Origin: Rhynchopus euleeides
Lineage: Eukaryota; Euglenozoa; Diplonemea; Diplonemida; Diplonemidae
Reading direction: 5' to 3'
Length of the DNA: 64,000 nucleotides
NCBI GenBank assembly: GCA_963210315.1
Contig: OY723322.1
Location: forward strand, 1,639,712 to 1,703,711
Shown here: in pieces, positions 21,382-30,400 of the stretch
Numbering within the stretch: the first letter of the stretch is position 1
Layout of the letters: the number at the start of each line of letters is the position of its first letter
Translations under genes and position numbers: made by a program
The notes under the pieces: generated by a model
The model's database searches: none
Told to the model about the DNA's origin: nothing
What the model saw: the letters and a program-made list of their open reading frames with translations, nothing else

Positions 21382-21948
21382 ATGATCACCGACACATTCA
21401 AATCACCTCATCCACCCAGGACCATGTCGTTCATTGCGACAAAGCCCAGCCAGCTGCTGCAGGTGGAATGCAACGTCGTGCAGCACAATAGGGGCAGTGG
21501 GTTCCTCGTGAGATACGGCGATGGCCACGAGGCAGCAGGAATGGAACGGGAGCTCACCGAACTGAAGCTTGCAGACAAGGACAGGCAGCTGGCACGGTTT
21601 CGCTCAGCCACTGAAAAGCGTGTTGCGGAACGGACTATGATGCAGCAGAGAGCCAAACAGGTGGCGGAGAAGGAGTCGGTGTTGTCACAACGGAAGCGCG
21701 AGGCCAACCTTCGGTTGTGCAGATCGAAGTACATTACCCGCTCTTCGGGCACACCGCACAGTCCGCAGGAATGCCTTGTGATGGCGCCGCGCGGAGCCCG
21801 TCTCGTCCTCTCAGATTCAGCGAGTGACCACCCTTTGCAAGACCCACAGCCCTTCGGTTGTGCGAAGAGGCAGCTTCCGACGCAATGCGCGACAAAAACA
21901 TTTATCTCCCGAAGCCGCGAGGCTCTGAGGGAATTGCCGACTAACTGA
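21382..21948 (+). CDS. small basic coiled-coil candidate, unknown function
   Basis: ATG at 21382 gives 188 residues; a second in-frame ATG at 21424 (MSFIATKPSQ...) is an equally good start and would give 174. The middle part, roughly residues 50-115, is highly charged and predicted by eye to be helical (MERELTELKLADKDRQLARF, then KRVAERTMMQQRAKQVAEKE), consistent with a coiled coil. The C-terminal third is Ser/Pro/Arg-rich and probably disordered. There is no signal peptide or membrane segment. It ends 62 bp before the esterase-like gene on the same strand. I do not recognise the family. That the frame is clean, ATG-initiated and in line with the block downstream is the main support. Confidence 0.6.
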   Translation: MITDTFKSPHPPRTMSFIATKPSQLLQVECNVVQHNRGSGFLVRYGDGHEAAGMERELTELKLADKDRQLARFRSATEKRVAERTMMQQRAKQVAEKESVLSQRKREANLRLCRSKYITRSSGTPHSPQECLVMAPRGARLVLSDSASDHPLQDPQPFGCAKRQLPTQCATKTFISRSREALRELPTN

Positions 21949-22010
21949 GTGGGTACACTCATCTAGATATTAGAACTGCCGTGTCCTCCGACACCGCCGT
22001 AGACACTTAG

Positions 22011-23876
22011 ATGCACAACATGGAGCAGGTAGGATGGATCTGCGGGTTGGTCTCTTTGATAGCCTTCCTGGCACTGCATGGTGGTTGCTTTCTCTACACC
22101 CTGGAGCGGCCCTCCATACCCCACACCCTGCAGTATTTACACCGCTCAATGGAGCGTGGGGGCATGCCCGTAGATGGGGTTCTGGAGACGTCTTATGGGA
22201 AGGTGATGGGCGAGTGCCTTCCTCTGCGTGGTGTCTGGTGCTTTCACGGGATCCCATTCGCACAGCCCCCGATTGGAGCGAATCGTTTTAAAAAACCCAA
22301 GGCGCTGCAGCCGTGGTCTGGCGTGCTGGACTGTACCTCTTCCGAGAACAACACACGCAGAGACATAACTGCCATGCAAGCAGATGACGGTGCCGAAGAC
22401 TGCCTCTACCTCGACCTGTGGATGCCGCAAGACACATTGGACTACACAAAAAAGCCGCACAGCACCCCTGTCATGGTGATCTTGCATCCAGGGGCACCGC
22501 TTACAGGTTCGAAGAACGACCCACGCATTGACGGCACGCACCACGCGTCGAATGGGGTGATCACCGTGGTGCCTAACTTCCGCCTCGGCGCTCTGGGGTT
22601 CCTCCGGTTTGCGGATGGCGACTACAACTGTGCTCTGTGGGATGTGATCGCCGTGCTCGAGTGGGTGAGCAAGGAGATCCACACCTTCGGCGGCAGTGCC
22701 GAGTGCCTGACCCTGTGTGGGATTGAAGGAGGAGCTGACATGGCAATGTACCTCCTTGCCAGCCCCCAGTCCAACCGCTACTTCCAACGCGTGATACTCC
22801 AGAACCCAGGCGTACCCCTCCCGGTATCCGAATCGCAGGCACAGGAGATTGCGACTGAAATGATGGCCGTCATGGGCATGGCGGATGACGAGAAGCACGC
22901 CCAGCGGAACATCCCACAGAGCGCCTTTCTCAACTCCCAGGCCAACGGCTGGTTCTGCGTCTCCTACTGCTTCCCTGGAACACGCCACTCAGAGGTGCCG
23001 AAACCAACCCCACCACCACCCGTGCAGCCCCTGCTGACCTCGTCGGGGCTTGTCATCATGCCGAACGCCCACAAGGGGGTCAGGCGACTCCCTGTTGTCG
23101 CAGACGGGTCGCTTGTCAAGGACGGTCCTCTCCCGTCCCTTCTGAACGGCACAGGAAGGGGCATTTCGTGCATGGTAGGGTCTGTCAAGTTTCGCCACCA
23201 GCTTGCGGACGGCGAGGCGCCTGAGATCAGCGGGATGGAGGAGCTGGTGCACCGCCTGAAGTGGGAGTTCCTGGGAGCCCCCGGCATCACGGACGGGCAG
23301 GCTGAGAGGATTGCCGAAACGCTGATCGCCGCCATGAAGGAGGAAGTATTTGCAGACTCTCTCATCAACTCCCGGACGGAAACCCGCAACGACATCGTGG
23401 CACAGCACATCTGGAATGGCATTGTGACCGATCTCAGACACGGTCTTGCTGCCAAGCTTCTCTGCACTGCCATTGCCAACGACGTCACGGCGAATAAGGG
23501 CACCGCTGTGTACAGCTATGTCTTCACAGGCTTTTCAGGTCTGACGTGCTCCAGCGAAGGCGAAATCTCTTTGACACATGGGAACACGAGGAGGGGGGGT
23601 GCGGGGCTCCCCTCCGTCAGGAAGGAGTGGACCAAGGTGTGGCGAGAGTTTGCCACCACGGGCAGATGCCAGTGGGAGGAGTACTCCCTCTCCAAAGATC
23701 TTGTGACGAGGTGTGACGGTGTGAGGGGGTTCAGCACCGCGCGACGACCCCGAGAAAAGTTCCTCTCCCTCCTTGTCCCGCTGTACGTCAGTCTGTGGCC
23801 CGTGCCCTGCAAGCACACGTGGGATGAAGAGCCTGAGGGGCGCCGTTACTGCACCGACACCATCCTGTCGGCCTAA
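22011..23876 (+). CDS. carboxylesterase/cholinesterase-fold protein, probably non-catalytic
   Basis: A single 621-residue exon starting at ATG 22011. Residues about 8-29 form a hydrophobic segment (signal peptide or signal anchor), so the product is probably secreted or membrane-bound. Family landmarks follow in order: G.C.PLRGV..FHGIPFAQPPIG.NRFKKP (about 68-98), AEDCLYLDLWMP (129-139), the strand before the oxyanion loop, VMVILHPGAP (154-163), the NFRLGALGF strand (189-197) and KVWREFATTG (542-551). The nucleophile elbow, normally G-E-S-A-G, is GIEGG (237-241), so the Ser position is Glu239. The oxyanion HGG is HPG (159-161). The aligned acid position after MVGS (about 395) is Arg instead of Glu. 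The usual G-x-x-H is GEIS (517-520). By analogy with neuroligins and glutactin, a binding or adhesion role is more likely than hydrolysis. Family membership is secure; the placement of the acid and His positions rests on alignment by eye. Confidence 0.88.
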   Translation: MHNMEQVGWICGLVSLIAFLALHGGCFLYTLERPSIPHTLQYLHRSMERGGMPVDGVLETSYGKVMGECLPLRGVWCFHGIPFAQPPIGANRFKKPKALQPWSGVLDCTSSENNTRRDITAMQADDGAEDCLYLDLWMPQDTLDYTKKPHSTPVMVILHPGAPLTGSKNDPRIDGTHHASNGVITVVPNFRLGALGFLRFADGDYNCALWDVIAVLEWVSKEIHTFGGSAECLTLCGIEGGADMAMYLLASPQSNRYFQRVILQNPGVPLPVSESQAQEIATEMMAVMGMADDEKHAQRNIPQSAFLNSQANGWFCVSYCFPGTRHSEVPKPTPPPPVQPLLTSSGLVIMPNAHKGVRRLPVVADGSLVKDGPLPSLLNGTGRGISCMVGSVKFRHQLADGEAPEISGMEELVHRLKWEFLGAPGITDGQAERIAETLIAAMKEEVFADSLINSRTETRNDIVAQHIWNGIVTDLRHGLAAKLLCTAIANDVTANKGTAVYSYVFTGFSGLTCSSEGEISLTHGNTRRGGAGLPSVRKEWTKVWREFATTGRCQWEEYSLSKDLVTRCDGVRGFSTARRPREKFLSLLVPLYVSLWPVPCKHTWDEEPEGRRYCTDTILSA

Positions 23877-24004
23877 CACCTAACAAAGAGCTTGGATTTG
23901 CCCCCCCACCCCCCACCCCCCCTGAACTCCCAGATATTGTCGTCGATCGGGAACGGAGAGAACCTGCGACACACACCATCCACACAGGAGGCACATGACC
24001 TCCT

Positions 24005-25567
24005 ATGCGTCGTAGCCGAGTCGTGCGTTGTATCTCTCTCCTCGATGGCATAGGAGGCTCGAAGGCCCGACGGAAAGGGAAGGATGGGGGGAAGAAGAAG
24101 AACACGGCACGCGGAGCTGCATGGGTCACCACTGCCCGCCACGCTCCGCCACAGAAACCCCCCCCGCCTCGCTCACCTCAGTTGGCACAGGTGGCCCGGA
24201 GAGCCAGAAGCTCGCCAGATGACGTGACACCAGTCGTGGAAAATCAGACACGCGCACCTGTTCCAATCTCGGCCCTCGGACGTGGTGTCTCCGATCTCCA
24301 GACCATACCACAGAGGGCAGGAAGGAGTCACAGGCACCCAAACAAACAGCGACAACCCAGCTTCAAGGCCAAGAAGGATGCTATTCTGCAGAGCCTCCAC
24401 GACGGTAAAAACCCGTACAAAGGCTTCGGGGATTTGACAGATGAAGACGCTGCTGCGGTTCTTCTGACGATGGAGCTCCGGAGACGGAGCGGCACAGTCG
24501 GGAGGAGGCAGGTTGCTGCCATGCCTTCGGAGTGCGCACATCTCTCGCAAACCTTGAAGGTCAAGCTCAAAGATCTCGAGAGCAGCGGCTTTGATGTTGG
24601 GGTCGAGGCTTTGAATGCTTGCCTGTACATCCTCAAGCAACACAGCCTGACACTGCATTGTCAAGGTTGGCTGAGGTGGATGCAGAAGGCATACATGGTG
24701 GCACCGAACACAAAGTCCTACAACCTGCTGCTTTCCTCTTTTGTCGTGACACAACCAGACGACGTCATCCCCACCTTCAAGCAGATGCTGCAGAAGGGGC
24801 CACAGCCCGACACGGTGACATACGGCATACTCTTACGAGTCATCGACTATGGCAATGTCCGGGACGTGCTCAACCTCAAGGAGGATCGGGGGTTTCCTGC
24901 CAATGCTGTCGACTACAACATTATTATTGGAAGGGCCTCAAGTTTTGAGGAGGCCAAGACGTGGTTTGATGAGATGCAGGCCAAGTCGTTTCCTTGTGAC
25001 AAGTTTACACTCGGTGGATTGCTGAAGGCGTGTGCACACTCGGGTGAAATAAAGAATGCTGAGTGGGCCTTCGAAACAGCACGCGAGGCAGGCGTGGTAT
25101 TAGAAACAACGTTGTACACCGCCCTGATGGGTGTCTACAAGAGTGCTCAGGACTACGACGGTCTGACGGAGGTGTGGACGCGCATGCTTCAGGCTGGCAT
25201 GAAGCCGGACGCCCACTCGTACCTCACGAAGGTGCGGCTTCTCAAATCTCGCGCGGTGAAGGCTGGCGACGAATCCATGTGCCGCTTGGAGGAAACAGTT
25301 ACATCAGCTGAGCTTTCTGGCGGGCTCAACCCCACCGTGTGGGAGGAGGTCTTCAACTCATACGCAAAAATCGGAGACGCCAAGGGAGCCCAGCGCATGG
25401 GGCGCCTCATGCTCGATGTAAAGTCCAAGCTCCCGCGGCGCTTGCTCGATGCCTATCGTGCCGCGGCACTCCAGGAGTTCACAACCGCCAACCTGTCACG
25501 AGACCAGACGGCCGAACTGTGGGTCACGAGGGAGAGCACGTACGCTTCGAGGAAGATGAGACGGTAG
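24005..25567 (+). CDS. pentatricopeptide repeat (PPR) protein
   Basis: A 520-residue single-exon ORF from ATG 24005. At least five degenerate 31-35-residue PPR motifs run in tandem: about 234-268 (SYNLLLSSFV...QPD), 269-300 (TYGILLRVI...), 301-331 (DYNIIIGRA...AKTWFDEMQAK), 332-366 (FTLGGLLKACAHSGEIKNAE) and 367-401 (LYTALMGVYKSAQDYDG, ending AGMKPD). PPR proteins bind single-stranded RNA, usually in mitochondria or plastids. The first ~70 residues are rich in Arg, Lys, Ser and Pro and nearly free of acidic residues early on, compatible with an organelle-targeting presequence, though this is only inference. The C-terminal ~100 residues are helical without clear PPR pattern, and there is no endonuclease or DYW domain. 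It lies 128 bp after the esterase-like gene and 149 bp before the methyltransferase-like gene. Confidence 0.88.
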   Translation: MRRSRVVRCISLLDGIGGSKARRKGKDGGKKKNTARGAAWVTTARHAPPQKPPPPRSPQLAQVARRARSSPDDVTPVVENQTRAPVPISALGRGVSDLQTIPQRAGRSHRHPNKQRQPSFKAKKDAILQSLHDGKNPYKGFGDLTDEDAAAVLLTMELRRRSGTVGRRQVAAMPSECAHLSQTLKVKLKDLESSGFDVGVEALNACLYILKQHSLTLHCQGWLRWMQKAYMVAPNTKSYNLLLSSFVVTQPDDVIPTFKQMLQKGPQPDTVTYGILLRVIDYGNVRDVLNLKEDRGFPANAVDYNIIIGRASSFEEAKTWFDEMQAKSFPCDKFTLGGLLKACAHSGEIKNAEWAFETAREAGVVLETTLYTALMGVYKSAQDYDGLTEVWTRMLQAGMKPDAHSYLTKVRLLKSRAVKAGDESMCRLEETVTSAELSGGLNPTVWEEVFNSYAKIGDAKGAQRMGRLMLDVKSKLPRRLLDAYRAAALQEFTTANLSRDQTAELWVTRESTYASRKMRR

Positions 25568-25716
25568 GCAAAAAGATCGAGACGTGGCCCTCCTCCCGTT
25601 CCTCTCAGCCATTGATTGCCATGCTGTTGATGTGTGTCACGCAACCCATGCCTCCTGCGACGTCACTGTAGGATTTCTGTCCCACGCACACCACCCGCAG
25701 AGGGATCAGAGGGACA

Positions 25717-26951
25717 ATGAACGTCCCTCCGGTGGATCCCAACACGCCATGCCCTGTGTACCAGGAGTTTAATTTCTGCTCCTATGGCTGGGACTGCCAG
25801 TACAAGCATGGGCCCCTGTCCGACAAAGGTATGTGGGCGCCCTCGGGCTCTCTCCTTCCACACCCACCTTCACAACAGACACCAACGACCTGACCAACGA
25901 GCTGATTCAGGTCGGACACAACCACACACAGGGCAACTACCAGTGCCTTGTGTGTGGCGCACCGCAGGACCCGACAAATGCCGTGAGCGCAAAGGTGGGG
26001 GAGACGGAGGCATATCCCTTCTGTGCGCGCTGTGGCAACTTCTACTTCTACCCTCATGTGCAGGTGGTTATCCTGAAGCTTCTCGAGCGGGCAGGAACGA
26101 ACTACATGGAGTACAAGAGGCTCATTGACGCCCACTACCGGCGCCTTCCTGCGGTGCTGCATGTGGCATTCATGTACGAAGCTCACCGCTGGGCTACAAG
26201 CCGCTATGCATGGTCCCTGACGGGGCCTGACAACGCCAATGAAATCCTGGACCTCGTCTTCAAGTTCAAGCCACAGTGCAACCGGATGATGAGCATGGGG
26301 TCCGGCACTGGGTACATTGAGCATGTGTTCCTGCACAGTTCGCGCGACATTGGTCGCGAGCTCGAAATTCACGCGTACGACGCCATGCCCCAGAAGAAGG
26401 TGGGTGTCGAATTTGATGTGCCGGTCAAGATGGGCGACGTTTCCAGCCTCACAGCACATGGTGACATGTCCAACACTGTCCTCCTGCTCTGCTGGCCGCC
26501 GTTTGGCTCGAAGGTCCGTGAGGAGTCGCGGATGGCCTTCGACACAGTGCTGAAGTTCACGGAACAGGGGGGTGACTTCCTCGTGTACATCGGAGACGTC
26601 AACGCGACAGGTATGCTGCCGACACAGTTTTGACGCCATTGACACCACTTCGCCACACAGGTGACTGGAGGTACCACGATCACCTCGCTTCTCACTGGGA
26701 GCTGCTGAAGGAGACATTTGACTTGAAGAAGGTCGACGTCTGGGTATGTCATGATCCTGGACACTCGCGGCTCATCCTCACCCCGCCACAGGTCCCGCAG
26801 CAGATGGGTTTGATCTACGCAGGGAATGACACCATCGGGATCTACCGCAAGAGGGACGTGCCCCTCAAGGTGTGTATGATCAGTGAAGTGTGCCCCCTTG
26901 CAACTCACATGTCAACAGATTGAGCCTCCGCAGTGGACGGTTACGGCGTGA
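25717..26951 (+). CDS. CCCH zinc finger / zinc-ribbon / Rossmann methyltransferase-like protein
   Basis: Five exons: 25717-25828, 25879-26610, 26661-26743, 26792-26869 and 26919-26951. The four introns are 48-50 nt, three starting GTATGY and the last GTGTGT, all ending CAG. The spliced product is 345 residues. Exon 1 encodes a CCCH finger, C12-x8-C21-x5-C27-x3-H31, a class that usually binds RNA. Next is a four-Cys ribbon (C60LVC63 and C86ARC89). The rest looks like a class I SAM-dependent methyltransferase fold: motif I MGSGTG (177-182), an acidic residue at the end of the next strand (AYD205), LLLCWPPFG (239-247) and LVYIGD (272-277). A CWPP...YIG pair occurs in uncharacterised methyltransferase-like proteins of fungi and algae as I remember them. 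The substrate is unknown; joining of an RNA-binding finger to this fold suggests an RNA or RNP target (inference). The ATG is the only one upstream of the CCCH motif in frame. Confidence 0.85.
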
Positions 26952-27434
26952 GAGATTACGAGTACATCACGTAAGACGGTGGGGGGATCGAACAAAACGT
27001 AACAATCTCAGAAGTCGCGACGGGTGCGGGACGGTTGAAGTGCCTCGAGGCGCAACGTGGGAAGTACAAAGAATACACGACACGTCTCGCGGGCGAAGTG
27101 TTGCCGCGTGTTGTTAGCACGTCTTAGATTCGGTCAGGCAGTCAGAAGAGACGAGGGGGTAGTGTGAGAGTCACTGAGAGTACCAGGTTCGGGCGGGAAG
27201 GTGTGCCGCGACAGTCCCTGCAATTGAGTTCGGGATGAGGCGCATAGCCGCCAAAGCAGTGGATTGTACACTCCGTGAACCACGCAGGTGACGTCGCCTC
27301 CAGCACACGTGGCGCTCCGCACATTGTAACTTGAAGGAGTGCGCGCGGCTGTTTGAGAGGGGTAGTCAGGGCAAAGGTCCGAGCTGACTGCATTCGGGTC
27401 CGTGCACACCTCACTTGAACTTCAGATGAATCCT
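26952..27434. other. intergenic region leading into the satellite
   Basis: It contains the 3' flank of the methyltransferase-like gene and no further gene I can support. The last bases (CTTCAGATGAATCCT, about 27419-27434) are a degenerate half-match to the 32-bp satellite unit, so the array may once have extended slightly further left. Confidence 0.5.
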
Positions 27435-30400
27435 TGGCTGTGGGCATTCAGATTCCTGAAACTCCTGAGCTCTGGGCATTCAGATTCCTGAAACTCCTTG
27501 GCTGTGGTCATTCAGATTCCTGAAACTCCTGAGCTCTGGGCATTCAGATTCCTGAAACTCCTGAGCTCTGGGCATTCAGATTCCTGAAACTCCTTGGCTG
27601 TGGTCATTCAGATTCCTGAAACTCCTGAGCTCTGGGCATTCAGATTCCTGAAACTCCTGAGCTCTGGGCATTCAGATTCCTGAAACTCCTTGGCTGTGGT
27701 CATTCAGATTCCTGAAACTCCTGAGCTCTGGGCATTCAGATTCCTGAAACTCCTAGGCTGTGGGCATTCAGATTCCTGAAACTCCTGAGCTCTCGGCATT
27801 CAGATTCCTGAAACTCCTGAGCTCTGGGCATTCAGATTCCTGAAACTCCTGAGCTCTGGGCATTCAGATTCCTGAAACTCCTGAGCTCTGGGCATTCAGA
27901 TTCCTGAAACTCCTTGGCTGTGGTCATTCAGATTCCTGAAACTCCTGAGCTCTGGGCATTCAGATTCCTGAAACTCCTGAGCTCTGGGCATTCAGATTCC
28001 TGAAACTCCTTGGCTGTGGTCATTCAGATTCCTGAAACTCCTGAGCTCTGGGCATTCAGATTCCTGAAACTCCTGAGCTCTGGTCATTCAGATTCCTGAA
28101 ACTCCTGAGCTCTGGGCATTCAGATTCCTGAAACTCCTGAGCTCTGGGCATTCAGATTCCTGAAACTCCTGAGCTCTGGGCATTCAGATTCCTGAAACTC
28201 CTTGGCTGTGGTCATTCAGATTCCTGAAACTCCTGAGCTCTGGGCATTCAGATTCCTGAAACACCTAGGCTGTGGGCATTCAGATTCCTGAAACTCCTGA
28301 GCTCTGGGCATTCAGATTCCTGAAACTCCTGAGCTCTGGGCATTCAGATTCCTGAAACTCCTAGGCTGTGGGCATTCAGATTCCTGAAACTCCTAGGCTG
28401 TGGGCATTCAGATTCCTGAAACTCCTGAGCTCTGGGCATTCAGATTCCTGAAACTCCTAGGCTGTGGGCATTCAGATTCCTGAAACTCCTGAGCTCTGGG
28501 CATTCAGATTCCTGAAACTCCTTGGCTGTGGTCATTCAGATTCCTGAAACTCCTGAGCTCTGGGCATTCAGATTCCTGAAACTCCTGAGCTCTGGGCATT
28601 CAGATTCCTGAAACTCCTTGGCTGTGGTCATTCAGATTCCTGAAACTCCTGAGCTCTGGGCATTCAGATTCCTGAAACTCCTTGGCTGTGGTCATTCAGA
28701 TTCCTGAAACTCCTGAGCTCTGGGCATTCAGATTCCTGAAACTCCTGAGCTCTGGGCATTCAGATTCCTGAAACTCCTTGGCTGTGGTCATTCAGATTCC
28801 TGAAACTCCTGAGCTCTGGGCATTCAGATTCCTGAAACTCCTTGGCTGTGGTCATTCAGATTCCTGAAACTCCTGAGCTCTGGGCATTCAGATTCCTGAA
28901 ACTCCTAGGCTGTGGGCATTCAGATTCCTGAAACTCCTGAGCTCTGGGCATTCAGATTCCTGAAACTCCTGAGCTCTGGGCATTCAGATTCCTGAAACTC
29001 CTTGGCTGTGGTCATTCAGATTCCTGAAACTCCTGAGCTCTGGGCATTCAGATTCCTGAAACTCCTAGGCTGTGGGCATTCAGATTCCTGAAACTCCTGA
29101 GCTCTGGGCATTCAGATTCCTGAAACTCCTTGGCTGTGGTCATTCAGATTCCTGAAACTCCTGAGCTCTGGGCATTCAGATTCCTGAAACTCCTGAGCTC
29201 TGGGCATTCAGATTCCTGAAACTCCTGAGCTCTGGGCATTCAGATTCCTGAAACTCCTAGGCTGTGGGCATTCAGATTCCTGAAACTCCTGAGCTCTGGG
29301 CATTCAGATTCCTGAAACTCCTGAGCTCTGGGCATTCAGATTCCTGAAACTCCTAGGCTGTGGGCATTCAGATTCCTGAAACTCCTAGGCTGTGGGCATT
29401 CAGATTCCTGAAACTCCTGAGCTCTGGGCATTCAGATTCCTGAAACTCCTAGGCTGTGGGCATTCAGATTCCTGAAACTCCTGAGCTCTGGGCATTCAGA
29501 TTCCTGAAACTCCTTGGCTGTGGTCATTCAGATTCCTGAAACTCCTGAGCTCTGGGCATTCAGATTCCTGAAACTCCTGAGCTCTGGGCATTCAGATTCC
29601 TGAAACTCCTTGGCTGTGGTCATTCAGATTCCTGAAACTCCTGAGCTCTGGGCATTCAGATTCCTGAAACTCCTTGGCTGTGGTCATTCAGATTCCTGAA
29701 ACTCCTGAGCTCTGGGCATTCAGATTCCTGAAACTCCTGAGCTCTGGGCATTCAGATTCCTGAAACTCCTTGGCTGTGGTCATTCAGATTCCTGAAACTC
29801 CTGAGCTCTGGGCATTCAGATTCCTGAAACTCCTTGGCTGTGGTCATTCAGATTCCTGAAACTCCTGAGCTCTGGGCATTCAGATTCCTGAAACTCCTAG
29901 GCTGTGGGCATTCAGATTCCTGAAACTCCTGAGCTCTGGGCATTCAGATTCCTGAAACTCCTGAGCTCTGGGCATTCAGATTCCTGAAACTCCTTGGCTG
30001 TGGTCATTCAGATTCCTGAAACTCCTGAGCTCTGGGCATTCAGATTCCTGAAACTCCTAGGCTGTGGGCATTCAGATTCCTGAAACTCCTGAGCTCTGGG
30101 CATTCAGATTCCTGAAACTCCTTGGCTGTGGTCATTCAGATTCCTGAAACTCCTGAGCTCTGGGCATTCAGATTCCTGAAACTCCTGAGCTCTGGGCATT
30201 CAGATTCCTGAAACTCCTGAGCTCTGGGCATTCAGATTCCTGAAACTCCTAGGCTGTGGGCATTCAGATTCCTGAAACTCCTGAGCTCTGGGCATTCAGA
30301 TTCCTGAAACTCCTGAGCTCTGGGCATTCAGATTCCTGAAACTCCTGAGCTCTGGGCATTCAGATTCCTGAAACTCCTTGGCTGTGGTCATTCAGATTCC

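Noticed and set aside
27142-27447. 101-codon ATG-initiated minus-strand frame bordering the satellite
   Set aside because: Its ATG lies in the first satellite unit and the protein has no family or splice context; probably chance.
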